From NCBI RefSeq assembly GCF_003097355.1, contig NZ_PYUI01000010.1, forward strand, positions 62,001 to 126,000: DNA of 64,000 nucleotides. Direction: 5' to 3'. Positions 9,239-19,227 of this stretch are shown here, one piece after another. The stretch comes from Arthrobacter sp. H-02-3 (GTDB taxonomy: Bacteria > Actinomycetota > Actinomycetes > Actinomycetales > Micrococcaceae). Made by a program: the position numbers and the translations under genes. The stretch's first letter is position 1. The number at the start of each line of letters is the position of its first letter. The notes beneath the pieces are model-generated. The model was not told the DNA's origin. It did no database searches and saw only the letters and a list, made by a program, of their open reading frames with translations.

Positions 9239-9339
9239 GAGCCGACGGCGGTGTCCGCCCGGTGCGCTGCCTGCCTACGATCGAGGTGTCCGGAAGATCC
9301 GGATGAGGCAGACACTCCCCGCAAGCTTGTCCAGCAAAA

Positions 9340-9372
9340 CTGTGTTGTGAGAAGACACCACAGTAGATTTTT
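9340..9372 (+). terminator. Probable intrinsic terminator after the two-component operon
   Basis: CTGTGTTGT and ACACCACAG form a 9-bp stem with one mismatch and a 6-nt loop. ATTTTT follows three bases later. It lies about 100 bp after the kinase stop and before the WXG100 gene. Confidence 0.45.
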
Positions 9373-9447
9373 CGACTGACTCTAAGCGCTGACTGTCACG
9401 TTGCCGGGTCCCTGCTGCCTCCTTCGAACATTCGAGAGGGCATGGCC

Positions 9448-9735
9448 ATGAGCATCATCTCCGTCGATACGGAACTCCTCCAGCTGAAATCCGCCAACGT
9501 GAAGGCCACGGTGGAGCGGATCAGCGCGGACGTCCACGCCATGAAACACGGGCTGGACGAACTTCAGGGCAGCTGGCGCGGCTCCGCGGCGACGAACTTC
9601 CAGAACCTGGTCGCCGAGTGGGCGCTGACCCAAGGCAGGGTCGAAGCATCCCTGGCGTCCATCAACCTGGCACTGAATTCGGCGGCCGCCACCTATGACC
9701 AGGCAGAGCTGGGGAACGTGCAGCGCTTCACCTGA
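9448..9735 (+). CDS. WXG100-family (ESAT-6-like) protein
   Basis: 95 residues starting MSIISVDTELLQL. GAGAGGG at 9434-9440 is 7 nt from ATG 9448 and only 1 nt from the in-frame ATG 9442, so 9448 is preferred. The predicted fold is two helices joined by a turn carrying the motif W-R-G (LQGSWRGSAATNF), the WXG100 signature. Such proteins are usually dimeric substrates of type VII secretion. No EccC-type ATPase or other secretion component lies nearby, so it is an orphan in this window. The C-terminal YxxxD/E secretion signal is present only loosely (YDQAE). Confidence 0.85.
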   Translation: MSIISVDTELLQLKSANVKATVERISADVHAMKHGLDELQGSWRGSAATNFQNLVAEWALTQGRVEASLASINLALNSAAATYDQAELGNVQRFT

Positions 9736-9789
9736 GCCTCCCGGGTCCGGGTCAGGCCGCCCCGGGCGGGTCAGGTTATCCCGGCTCGG

Positions 9790-10836
9790 TCAGGCCTCGG
9801 GCGTGCCCTGGTGAAAGCGCAGCCGCCACTGTGCGCCCTCAAGGACCCACAGGGAGCTGCGCAGGGCTGATCCCTCGCGCGTGTGACTGCGGTACGTCAG
9901 GAGCACGGTCTTCTCTCCCAGCCGGTCCGCGCCCAGCAGTTCCAGTTCGGCAGGTCCGCCCGGGTTGTCCTCCAGGGCCACCATCATGGCGTCGCGGGTC
10001 CAGATGCGTCCGGAGCTGCCGATTTCGGTGAAGTCGGGGTGGAGCAGGACCGCTGTGCGGCCCATGTCCGCCCGGGTTTCCGGTTGGAGCAGTTCCCGCT
10101 CGAGCGACTCGACCACTGCTTCGGGGCTGGTCTCCGCCAAGGCTGCGGCCGGTTCTTCTTCGAGTTCGCTGAAGAGGTCCGGCTCGTCGAAGGCGCCTGA
10201 TGGGCCGAAGAGTTGCTGTTGGCCGGAGGGAGCCGCGGACTGGGTCGGTCGCATGGCCTGCTGCAGGGCCGCCGCCCTGGACGCCGGGGCCGCCGTTGCC
10301 TGCGCTGCCTGCGGGGCCGCCTGCGGCGTCGTGGAGACCGCGTGGGCCGCTGGTGGCGTCCCGACTGCCGCTGTCCCGAATCCGGGACCCTGCCGGACGG
10401 CCACGCCTTGCTGGTACGCCGTGGCAGCTGCACGGGCACGGTCGTCTGCCGCTTCGTTGAGCTCGTGACCTGCGTGGCCCCGCACCCATTCGAAGGTGTA
10501 CTTGCGGCCGACGAGGGCCTGGTCGATGTCCTTGAGGAGGTCGACGTTCAGCACCGGCTTGCCGTCCGCCTTGCGCCAGCCCTTGCGTTTCCAGCCGGGC
10601 ATCCACTTGGTCACCGCGTTGATGACGTACTGGCTGTCGCAGAGGATGAGCAGGTCTTCGCCGGGCACATGAGCCGTGGCCCGGAACAGGTCCAGCACCG
10701 CCATCAACTCGCCCTGGTTGTTGGTGCCGTGGGGCCATCCGCCGGCGCGCCAGCAGTCGTCATTCACGTACCAGGCCCAGCCGGCCGGGCCGGGATTTCC
10801 TAAGGCCGAACCGTCGGCCGCTGCTGTAATCGTCAC
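9790..10836 (-). CDS. rnhA: Ribonuclease HI with NTF2-like C-terminal extension
   Basis: 348 residues from a GTG start at 10836 (VTITAAADGSALGNPGPAGW); the frame extends upstream to 10914 but the RNase H fold begins here. The catalytic acidic residues are visible: Asp in AADGS, Glu in NNQGELMAVLD, Asp in ILCDSQYVIN and Asp in the ELNEAADDRAR segment. It cleaves RNA in RNA-DNA hybrids. RNase HI is normally about 150 residues. Here an Ala/Pro/Gln-rich linker (about 165-235) leads to a C-terminal domain (VESLERELLQPETRADMGRT and on to WRLRFHQGTPEA) resembling DUF4440/NTF2-like folds. The gene converges on the WXG100 gene, and a repeat array lies upstream of it. Confidence 0.87.
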   Translation of the reverse strand: MTITAAADGSALGNPGPAGWAWYVNDDCWRAGGWPHGTNNQGELMAVLDLFRATAHVPGEDLLILCDSQYVINAVTKWMPGWKRKGWRKADGKPVLNVDLLKDIDQALVGRKYTFEWVRGHAGHELNEAADDRARAAATAYQQGVAVRQGPGFGTAAVGTPPAAHAVSTTPQAAPQAAQATAAPASRAAALQQAMRPTQSAAPSGQQQLFGPSGAFDEPDLFSELEEEPAAALAETSPEAVVESLERELLQPETRADMGRTAVLLHPDFTEIGSSGRIWTRDAMMVALEDNPGGPAELELLGADRLGEKTVLLTYRSHTREGSALRSSLWVLEGAQWRLRFHQGTPEA

Positions 10837-10872
10837 TGATCTATCCTGCCAGACCCCGCCGACGTCCACCGA

Positions 10873-11031
10873 CGCCCCCTCACATCGGCAACAAACCACC
10901 CGGCGCCCCCTCACGTCCTTCTCCCACCACGCAACGCTCCCTCACCGGCCGTTCTCAGCAGAGCAGTCGCGTGATCACCGTGATGCCTGAGGCAGCGTCG
11001 GCTGGATCTGTGCGTTAAGTGAGGGAGGGTG
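10873..11031. repeat. 31-bp-period repeats with core CGCYCCCTCAC upstream of rnhA
   Basis: The 11-bp core occurs at 10873-10883, 10904-10914 and 10935-10945 (the last with T at position 4), exactly 31 bp apart, with 20-bp intervals that are not conserved. An inverted relative, GTGAGGGAGGGTG, lies at 11019-11031. The array starts about 37 bp upstream of the rnhA start and occupies most of the rnhA-groEL interval. A role as an operator array or a dispersed intergenic repeat is inferred. Confidence 0.55.
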
Positions 11032-11055
11032 TCCGGGCGGGGATGTGCTTAACCG

Positions 11056-11093
11056 ACGACGGCGGCCCCACCCGAAGGTGGGACCGCCGTCGT
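11056..11093 (-). terminator. GroEL transcription terminator hairpin
   Basis: ACGACGGCGG (11056-11065) pairs with CCGCCGTCGT (11084-11093). An inner CCCAC/GTGGG stem continues after one mismatch, with loop CGAA. It lies 52 bp after the groEL stop and has no long U-run, which is common in high-GC actinobacteria. Between it and groEL is a small direct repeat, TTGAACTACTA, at about 11093-11116. Confidence 0.6.
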
Positions 11094-11145
11094 TGAACTA
11101 CTACATTGAACTACTAGCTAGTTCAGGTGGCTGGAAGCCGGGTGG

Positions 11146-12891
<1,746 letters not shown>

Positions 12892-12965
12892 TCACCCCAG
12901 CAAGGTGTTTCTTTAGCTCCTGGACCGGCCGCCTCACTTCGCGGCCGGGCGGACCGGGCGTCGTG

Positions 12966-13009
12966 TTAGCAGTCAGTGCGCTGGAGTGCTAACTCAATAA
13001 TTAGCACTC
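12966..13009 (-). promoter_or_regulatory. CIRCE (HrcA operator) with an extra third half-site
   Basis: TTAGCAGTC-N9-GAGTGCTAA (12966-12992) is CIRCE with one mismatch in the consensus TTAGCACTC-N9-GAGTGCTAA. A perfect half-site TTAGCACTC follows 8 bp further at 13001-13009, so the middle GAGTGCTAA can pair with either neighbour. It lies about 180 bp upstream of groL. HrcA-mediated heat-shock control follows from the known motif. Confidence 0.85.
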
Positions 13010-13078
13010 CCCCGGGGAGAGTGCAAGCAGTGGCCGGCCCGAACCGCCCGCCACGCGGGCCCAATACGCTATGAGCGA

Positions 13079-14401
13079 TCAGCCGCCGTTGCTGCTGGCG
13101 GTCTCCGTGCCGCTCATCTTGGCCATGTTGTCCTCGCCGTAGGTGTAGACCACGTAGTTCGCCTGAGTGATGTCCCCGTGGGAATCGAAGCTGATCCGTC
13201 CGGACTGGCCGTCGTAGTCCGGACGCTGGCCTGCACGCAGCGCGTCTTCACAGTCCTTGTAGCTCGTGCACACCTTGCTAGCGGCCGGGCTGGCGGTCTG
13301 GCCGTCTGCTGCCGCGGCGCCGCCGGAGACGGGGACGAGGGACGCCGCGATGGAGGTTCCGGCGTCGTCCTCTGCCGCGGCGGCAGCGACGGCGGCCAGG
13401 ATGACGGCGTCGTACGTCTCGGCGGCGAACGTCATGTCCTTCAGCCCGGGATCTACCGCCACGAGGTCCGCCTGGAATGCGGCGGAGGGGAACACCCCGG
13501 GCAGGATCCCGCGTGCGCCGTCGAGGGCGCGTGCGCCCAGCCCGGAGCCGTACTGGTTGACTGCTCCGTCGCTGAGGACGAGTTTCTTTCCGGCAAGGCC
13601 GGCGTTGTTCAGTTCAGCGATGGCGCCCTGGGCGCCATCGCGCGCGACCAGCACCACGGCGTCGGGATTCGCGGCTTTCGCGGCGGCAACAGCTTGTTGC
13701 GCCTGGCCCGGTTTGAACTCCGCGTCCGCCACGGTGTCCATGCCGGACTGCTTGGCCGCACTGTCGACGGCGGCAGCGACATCCGTGCCGTAGTCACCTT
13801 CCTCGTGCAGGACGGCCAGGGTCTTCGCGCCGCCGTCTTTGGCCAGCTTGGCCAGGACGGAGGCCTGGGCGACGTCGGCCGCCGCGGTGCGGAAGTAGTA
13901 GCCGCCGCTCTTGTAGTTGCTGAGCCCGCTGGCAGAGTTGGCCGGCGAAATGAGCGCTACCTTGGCGTTGGACAGCACGTCGATGGCGGCCGGGGCACGG
14001 CTGGAATCGGTGGGACCGATCACGACGTCGGCCTTGGCGGCCACGAGCGCTTTGGCCTGGGCGGCGGTGTCCGTGCTGATGGTTTCCGGCAGCAGCTCCA
14101 CGGGTTTGCCTTTGTGGCCGCCGGCGGCGTTGATGTCTTTGACGGCAAGCTGGGCGGCCGCGAGCTGGGGGGCGTTGAGGAAGTTCTGCCGCCCTGTGTT
14201 GTCCAGGATCAGGCCGATGCGCAGGGTACCGTCGCCGCTGGCGTCGGCGCTGGCCACACGGGCGCTGCCCGCCGGTCCCAGGCAGCCTGTCAGCGCCAGG
14301 GCCGTTACCGTTCCCGCTGCCAGGGCGCGGCCCAACGGGAAGGCTCCTGCGCGACGCCGGGCGGTGTCCCGCGGGGTGTCCGTGAGGGCGGGAAGTGCCA
14401 C
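13079..14401 (-). CDS. LivK-like ABC transporter substrate-binding lipoprotein
   Basis: 440 residues from a GTG at 14401 that overlaps the cspA stop (TAGTG). The N-terminus has an Arg-containing basic region, a hydrophobic core and a lipobox LALTGC (Cys about residue 40), so the mature protein is a membrane-anchored lipoprotein. The remainder matches the periplasmic-binding-protein type I family (LRIGLILDNTG, AQLAVKDINAAGGHKGKPVEL, DVVIGPTDS). Family members bind branched-chain amino acids or related small molecules. No permease or ATPase genes are adjacent, so the transporter partner and substrate are unknown. A Ser/Thr-rich tail follows the last domain. Confidence 0.82.
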   Translation of the reverse strand: MALPALTDTPRDTARRRAGAFPLGRALAAGTVTALALTGCLGPAGSARVASADASGDGTLRIGLILDNTGRQNFLNAPQLAAAQLAVKDINAAGGHKGKPVELLPETISTDTAAQAKALVAAKADVVIGPTDSSRAPAAIDVLSNAKVALISPANSASGLSNYKSGGYYFRTAAADVAQASVLAKLAKDGGAKTLAVLHEEGDYGTDVAAAVDSAAKQSGMDTVADAEFKPGQAQQAVAAAKAANPDAVVLVARDGAQGAIAELNNAGLAGKKLVLSDGAVNQYGSGLGARALDGARGILPGVFPSAAFQADLVAVDPGLKDMTFAAETYDAVILAAVAAAAAEDDAGTSIAASLVPVSGGAAAADGQTASPAASKVCTSYKDCEDALRAGQRPDYDGQSGRISFDSHGDITQANYVVYTYGEDNMAKMSGTETASSNGG

Positions 14402-14604
14402 TAGGCGGGCCGAACGCTTTCAGCCTGCGGGCCTTTTTCGCCCTCGCCGATTTCCAGCTCCACCCGCTGGCCCTCATCCAGGGCGCGGTAGCCTTCCCCG
14501 ATGATCGCGGACCAGTGCACGAAGACGTCGTTCTCGGACCCGTCGACAGTGATAAAGCCGTAGCCCTTTTCGGCGTTGAACCATTTGACGGTTCCCTGTG
14601 CCAT
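14401..14604 (-). CDS. cspA: Cold-shock protein CspA-type
   Basis: 67 residues starting [20 protein letters not shown]; an ATG three codons earlier (14613) is possible. RNP1 (KGYGFI) and RNP2 (VFVHWSAI) are both canonical. The second motif is VFVHWS with Trp where Phe or Tyr is more usual. It acts as an RNA chaperone in the cytoplasm. The leader has a 7-bp hairpin (CTGCGGA/TCCGCAG, 14660-14679) that could be part of a cold-responsive 5' untranslated region. The downstream lipoprotein gene overlaps its stop by one base. Confidence 0.93.
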   Translation of the reverse strand: MAQGTVKWFNAEKGYGFITVDGSENDVFVHWSAIIGEGYRALDEGQRVELEIGEGEKGPQAESVRPA

Positions 14605-14763
14605 GGTGTCCACACTTTCAACTAGCTTGCGTGCGGCCCACGTCGATGTGCGCCGCGGACTGCGGAGAGAAATCCGCAGCCACTGTATCCACAGCGTCCC
14701 GCAGTAATGCCGGTGACGGGCAGACCCGCCGGTGAATAGTTATTGAGGCGTAACCGGAATGGG

Positions 14764-15399
14764 TTACTGGAAGCCGGGGCCGATCACCACGACGAGGGGC
14801 ATGTTGAACTCGGCGGACTCCACCAGGGTGTCGATGCCCAGGAGCGTTCCCAGAGCCTCGGCGTTGCCCTTCTGGTCCACGCTGCTGTAGAAAATCACCG
14901 ACGTCTGCTGGGGAACGCCGGGCCAGTTGCCCGTCTGGCCCAGGACCCAGCCGGCGGAACTGACGGTGCCGCCGACCCTGCTGGCGAGGCCGGCGGTGGT
15001 GGTCCCGTTATAGATCGTCACCGGCTGCGTCTTGTCCACGCCGGCGGCAGTGTCCCCCGGTGTTGCAGAGGGAGAGGCTTCCGGCGCCGTCGTGGCAGCT
15101 TCGGGGCTGGCCGGGGCCGTGCTGGTCGCCTCGGGACTGGGGCTCGCCGGGCTCGTGGCAGTCGGGCTGCTGCTGGCGGACGCGCTGCTGCCGGCGGAGA
15201 CGGCCGATGCCTGCCCCGCAGAAAAGCCGAGCTTGGGCAGGATCAGGAAGGCCACCAGACCGATGGCCAGCGCTACACAGCCCGCCGCCAGGATGGGAAC
15301 CAGACTCCGGCGGCGCGATTCGGCGACGGTCCGGTGGACACCCTGCCGGGTAGAGGTCTCCGGGACCCGATCAAATTCATCCCGAGCGTATTTGGTCAT
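14764..15399 (-). CDS. LytR C-terminal-domain (LytR_C) membrane protein
   Basis: 211 residues. There is a cytoplasmic N-terminus of about 30 residues, one transmembrane helix (LVPILAAGCVALAIGLVAFL, about 32-54), a long Ser/Ala/Thr/Pro linker (about 60-118) and a C-terminal LytR_C domain (VTIYNGTTTAGLASRVGGTV to the end). This domain is found alone or at the end of LCP cell-wall ligases; as a single-domain protein its role in the envelope is unknown. It lies between cspA and the DUF3263 gene on the same strand. Confidence 0.82.
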   Translation of the reverse strand: MTKYARDEFDRVPETSTRQGVHRTVAESRRRSLVPILAAGCVALAIGLVAFLILPKLGFSAGQASAVSAGSSASASSSPTATSPASPSPEATSTAPASPEAATTAPEASPSATPGDTAAGVDKTQPVTIYNGTTTAGLASRVGGTVSSAGWVLGQTGNWPGVPQQTSVIFYSSVDQKGNAEALGTLLGIDTLVESAEFNMPLVVVIGPGFQ

Positions 15400-15493
15400 G
15401 GTTAAACGACGTCCTTGCTGATTTCATACGGGGTGCCCGAGGCCGGAAGCGGGCGCAACAGGACCTGCGAATCCGGCTGCGCGTGGCGCTACT

Positions 15494-15835
15494 TTACGAA
15501 TCTGTTCCCAGACGACGGGCAGTGCGGGCACGTTGGCGTGATGTACGTAGTCTACGCAATCTCTTGACGAGCATGGGATCGTGGGCCAGCGCCTCCTCGG
15601 TATCGATGAGGGCGTTGAGGATCTGGTAGTAGTGCGTGGCGGAAAGGTCGAAGAGCTCGCGGATGGCCTGTTCCTTGGCCCCGGCGTACTTCCACCACTG
15701 CCGCTCCAAAGCAAGCATCTGCTGGTCACGGGCACTCAGCGGCGATTCGTCCGCCACCGCGCCCAGGCTGTGCCCAGACTCGGAAATTCCGTCAAAATCC
15801 CCCGCGAGCACGTGCTCTTGCGCTGTTTCGGCCAC
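15494..15835 (-). CDS. DUF3263 domain-containing protein
   Basis: 113 residues from GTG 15835 (VAETAQEHVLAGDFDGISES), with AAGGGAG 6 nt upstream. The open frame extends further, but that part overlaps the divergent uracil-DNA glycosylase gene and is not family-like. The DUF3263 core is LSARDQQMLALERQWWKYAGAKEQAIRELF, followed by a helix-turn-helix-like DLSATHYYQILNALIDT, which suggests a small DNA-binding protein. The tail is strongly basic (KRLRRLRTSRQRARTARR). The family is actinobacterial and of unknown function. Confidence 0.8.
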   Translation of the reverse strand: MAETAQEHVLAGDFDGISESGHSLGAVADESPLSARDQQMLALERQWWKYAGAKEQAIRELFDLSATHYYQILNALIDTEEALAHDPMLVKRLRRLRTSRQRARTARRLGTDS

Positions 15836-15950
15836 GACACACTCCCTTGGCTGGATCCGGTAAAAAGTCAGTCCCATGCTACGGCCGAACGACAGGGTTG
15901 TCATTTGGGCGCGGTCCAGGAACGGGCGGCGCGCGCGGACGTGCGGGAGA

Positions 15951-16733
15951 ATGGGACCTGTGTTTGATTCCGATGCCCTGTTCGAGCTGGAGCCCGCAGC
16001 CGCCGACAACCTCAGCTTCGCGGAGCTGGCACGCCAGCCGCTGAGCGAGCTGGTCGTCCCGGACTGGGCCGAGGCGCTGGCGCCGGTGGAGCCACAGCTG
16101 CGGGACGTCCTGCACTACCTCGCCAGCGACGCGGCCGCGGGGCATGAGGTCCTCCCGTCGCCGTCCAACCTCCTGCGCGCTTTCCGGCAGCCGCTGTCCG
16201 GCGTGCGGGTCCTGATCGTGGGACAGGACCCCTATCCGACGCCGGGGCACGCCGTCGGGCTGTCCTTCGCCGTCGATGGTGGCACCCGGCCGATCCCCCG
16301 CAGCCTCGCGAACATCTACAAGGAACTTGAGTCCGATCTCGGCTTCCCGCCCCGCACCCACGGGGACCTTAGCCGCTGGGCGGAGCAGGGCGTGCTGCTC
16401 CTCAACCGGGTCCTCAGCGTCCGCGCCGGCGCGGCCGGTTCGCACCGGAACAAGGGCTGGGAAGCCGTCACGGCGGCGGCCATCCGGGCTGTCGCGCATC
16501 GCGTGTCCGCGGATGGCGCGGGCACGGCTCCCCTCGTCGTGATCCTGTGGGGAAAGGATGCAGAGTCCGTCAGACCACTGCTGGGGTCCGCCGCCGTGAT
16601 CGCCAGCGCCCACCCCAGCCCGCTCTCTGCATCCCGGGGCTTCTTCGGTTCCAGGCCATTCAGCCGGACCAACACGCTGCTGCAGGAACAGGGCAACGGG
16701 ACCGTCGACTGGGAACTGCCGCCGCTGCCGTAA
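15951..16733 (+). CDS. ung: Uracil-DNA glycosylase (family 1)
   Basis: About 260 residues. The start is ATG 15951 or, with a better-spaced GGGAGA, the in-frame GTG 15960 ([11 protein letters not shown]). It removes uracil from DNA to start base-excision repair. Motif [18 protein letters not shown], contains the catalytic Asp. [11 protein letters not shown] corresponds to the uracil-recognition strand, and motif [19 protein letters not shown], contains the catalytic His and the minor-groove-intercalating loop. Length and motifs fit an intact UDG of the UNG family. It diverges from the DUF3263 gene and is followed by the siderophore-interacting protein gene. Confidence 0.95.
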   Translation: MGPVFDSDALFELEPAAADNLSFAELARQPLSELVVPDWAEALAPVEPQLRDVLHYLASDAAAGHEVLPSPSNLLRAFRQPLSGVRVLIVGQDPYPTPGHAVGLSFAVDGGTRPIPRSLANIYKELESDLGFPPRTHGDLSRWAEQGVLLLNRVLSVRAGAAGSHRNKGWEAVTAAAIRAVAHRVSADGAGTAPLVVILWGKDAESVRPLLGSAAVIASAHPSPLSASRGFFGSRPFSRTNTLLQEQGNGTVDWELPPLP

Positions 16734-16766
16734 CAGGCCTCCCCGCCGGGGTTCCCGGCCGGGGTT

Positions 16767-16785
16767 CTTGGTTAGGCTTAGCTGC
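16767..16785 (+). promoter_or_regulatory. Candidate IdeR/DtxR iron box overlapping a leaderless promoter
   Basis: The 19-bp window contains the exact core GGTTAGGCT (16770-16778) and matches the DtxR/IdeR consensus at about 13 of 19 positions. TAGGCT (16773-16778) also serves as a TANNNT -10 box exactly 7 nt before ATG 16786. Bound regulator would block the promoter. Iron repression of the downstream gene is inferred. Confidence 0.55.
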
Positions 16786-17625
16786 ATGACCTCCGTCCCC
16801 GCCGCCACCACAGCCAACAAGAACTCGCGCCCCCAGACTGACCTGACAGTCCTGCGCCGGGAACAGCTCTCCCCGCACATGGTCCGGATCATCGCCGGCG
16901 GCCCGGGCTTCGCCGGGTATGTCAACAACGACTATGTGGACCGGTACGTCAAGATCGTGTTTCCGCAGCCTGGCATCGACTACCCGGACCCCCTGGACTT
17001 GTGGGCCATCCGGGAATCCATGCCGCGCAGCCAGTGGCCGTTCACCCGGACCTACACGGTCCGTTGGGTGGACGCGGCGGCCCAGGAACTCGCCATCGAC
17101 TTTGTCATCCACGGCGACGAGGGCCTCGCGGGCCCCTGGGCGGCAGCGGCCAAGCCCGGCGACCGCCTGACTTTCACGGGCCCGGGCGGCGGCTACAACC
17201 CGGACCCGACGGCTGACTGGCACCTCTTTGCCGGCGATGAATCGGCGCTCCCGGCCATCGGCGCCGCCATTGAGTCCCTGCCCCAGGACGCCCGCGGCCT
17301 CGCCTTCCTCGAGGTGGACAGCGACGCCGACATCCAGGCGATCGCGGCGCCTGCCGGCGTCGAACTGCGCTGGCTGCTGCGCAGCGGCGTCCCCGCCGGC
17401 GAGAGCGAACTGCTGGTCACGGCCGTGCGCGACGCCGAGTGGCCCGAGGGCCGCGTCCAGGTCTTTGCCCACGGCGAGCGGGGTTACATGAAGGGTCTGC
17501 GCAACGTTTTCTACGTGCAGCGCGGGCTGGAGCGGACCCAGGTTTCCCTCTCCGGCTACTGGGCCAAGGGCCGCGTGGAGGACGACTTCCAGGCGGAGAA
17601 GAAGCTGCCGATAGGCAAGATCTGA
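16786..17625 (+). CDS. Siderophore-interacting protein (flavin-dependent ferric reductase family)
   Basis: 279 residues from ATG 16786 (MTSVPAATTANKNS). The FAD-binding domain (about 25-135) includes the flavin motif RTYTVRWVD and the family-typical DFVIHGDEGLAGPWA. The SIP-type NAD(P)H-binding domain follows (WHLFAGDESALPAIGAAIESL and later VQVFAHGERGYMKGLRNVF). It is expected to reduce Fe(III) bound to siderophores inside the cell. The length is normal for the ViuB/YqjH family. No transporter genes are adjacent. The iron-box-like promoter immediately before the start fits control by iron. Confidence 0.9.
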   Translation: MTSVPAATTANKNSRPQTDLTVLRREQLSPHMVRIIAGGPGFAGYVNNDYVDRYVKIVFPQPGIDYPDPLDLWAIRESMPRSQWPFTRTYTVRWVDAAAQELAIDFVIHGDEGLAGPWAAAAKPGDRLTFTGPGGGYNPDPTADWHLFAGDESALPAIGAAIESLPQDARGLAFLEVDSDADIQAIAAPAGVELRWLLRSGVPAGESELLVTAVRDAEWPEGRVQVFAHGERGYMKGLRNVFYVQRGLERTQVSLSGYWAKGRVEDDFQAEKKLPIGKI

Positions 17626-17690
17626 GGCCGAATATCCAACGCCACAGGATCTAGCGGCGCAAGATCCAAAGGCACCGCTGGCCGGACGGC

Positions 17691-19187
17691 CTAGCGGCGG
17701 CGGGCCCGGCGCCGCTCGTTGCTGGCGAGGCTTCGCGTCAGGGGCCGTGCCAGGGTGTCACCGAGCACAATCCCCGCCGCGACGCCGAGCACGATCGCCC
17801 CGGCGTTCAGCATCCCCCCGGCGCCTATGAGAATCTCGGATTCCTCGATGGTCAATACATACATGGAGCGGAATATGGTGAGGCCCGGAAGCAGGATCAG
17901 GGCTGCGGGGACGGCCACGACCAGCTGGGGAGCACCCATCCGGAGGGCCACCACGCGGGCCAGCAAGCCGATCGCCACGGCCGCGAGGGCCGGCGCGAAC
18001 CGGGACCCGATGCCCACGGCGTCGCCCCCGATCAGGACCAGATAGCCCACCACCCCCACGGCCGCCGTCGGCAGCAGCAGCTTCACGCTGGTCTGTTCCG
18101 TAATGCCGATCATCAGCACCGCAATGGCGATCAGGACCACGATGACCCACAAGTCATACCTGGGAGGGAATGTTTCCGTGACGTCGATCGGTTCCATGCC
18201 GGTCATGTCGCCCACGACGAAGCCGACGGCGATACCGGCGACCAGCGCCCCGAAGGTCAGCATCGTGGACAGGAACCGGCCCGCCGCCGTGACGGGGAAG
18301 CCGTTGATCGCATCCTGCACCGAGGATACGAGCCGTCCCGTGGGCAGGAGCAGCAGGATGCCGCCGACCACCACGATCGCCGGGGCAATCTGTATCCCCA
18401 CCGGGCTGCCGAAACGCCACAACAGCAGGGCAATGATGGTCACCAGAAACGAACACGAGGCCGTGATGAAGAAGTCCGGAGTACGCCAGCGGCCCAGCTG
18501 GCGGGCCAGCAGGCTCACGAACATATTGGAGATGAACGCGACCATGGATGCGCCCAGTCCTCCGCCCAGGACGCCGACGAAGACGGCGGAGAACACGCCG
18601 AAAGCCACCGTGACCATCCATCGCGGGAACGGCTTGGCGCTGCGGGTGATGTCCTCGAGCCGGCGCACGGCTTCCTCGCGGCCGACGCCGCCGGCCACGA
18701 TGTCCGTCACCAGCTGGTGCACCTGCGAGAGGCCCGCGTAGTTGTTGGTCCAGGACCGCACGACGCGCAGCAAGGAGATGGGGGTCTGGTCCTTCGGGGC
18801 ATAGTTGATGGCCACCGACTGGTTGGTGATGTCCACCTCGATGTTCTTCAACCCGAGCGCGGCGGTGATGGCAATGATGCTGGTCTCGACCTCGAGGGCG
18901 CCGGCCCCGTACCGGAACATGGATTCCGCCAGTTTGAGGGCGAAGTCGATGGTCTTGCGGGCCGAGGCGTCCACCCCGCCGACCTGGATCATGGGGTTGG
19001 CATAGGGGCTGCCTGCGAGCCGGTCCACGATGCTCAGCGGCGCCGTCGGCGGGTTTTCACCTTGGACCAGCCGGCGCAGCATCCGCTTGGCGGCGACGTT
19101 CTGGCGCACCTGCATGGGCGACATCGGTTCGGTCCGGGGCAGGCCGTCCGTGGGCGGCCTGCGGCGGCCGTCGGGTTCTTTGTTCAT
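17691..19187 (-). CDS. Threonine/serine exporter family protein (ThrE-like)
   Basis: 498 residues. A soluble N-terminal half (about 60-185: ASARKTIDFALKLAESMFRYGAGALEVE) is followed by about ten transmembrane helices from residue 190 on (WMVTVAFGVFSAVFVGVLGG onward). This order of a DUF1212-type domain and then a ThrE-type membrane domain matches the single-chain actinobacterial exporter ThrE, which expels threonine and serine by proton motive force. An Arg-rich tail (ASNERRRARRR) ends the protein. It is transcribed on the same strand as the upstream FemX-type gene, 40 bp after that gene's stop, so cotranscription is possible. Confidence 0.87.
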   Translation of the reverse strand: MNKEPDGRRRPPTDGLPRTEPMSPMQVRQNVAAKRMLRRLVQGENPPTAPLSIVDRLAGSPYANPMIQVGGVDASARKTIDFALKLAESMFRYGAGALEVETSIIAITAALGLKNIEVDITNQSVAINYAPKDQTPISLLRVVRSWTNNYAGLSQVHQLVTDIVAGGVGREEAVRRLEDITRSAKPFPRWMVTVAFGVFSAVFVGVLGGGLGASMVAFISNMFVSLLARQLGRWRTPDFFITASCSFLVTIIALLLWRFGSPVGIQIAPAIVVVGGILLLLPTGRLVSSVQDAINGFPVTAAGRFLSTMLTFGALVAGIAVGFVVGDMTGMEPIDVTETFPPRYDLWVIVVLIAIAVLMIGITEQTSVKLLLPTAAVGVVGYLVLIGGDAVGIGSRFAPALAAVAIGLLARVVALRMGAPQLVVAVPAALILLPGLTIFRSMYVLTIEESEILIGAGGMLNAGAIVLGVAAGIVLGDTLARPLTRSLASNERRRARRR

Positions 19188-19227
19188 TCCGGCCTCCTCA
19201 CTGTCCTTGACGGTTTTTGCCGATGGC

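Noticed and set aside
10873..10945. Regularly spaced repeats that might be a CRISPR array
   Set aside because: The conserved core is only 11 bp, there are three copies, and no cas gene is near; treated as short repeats.
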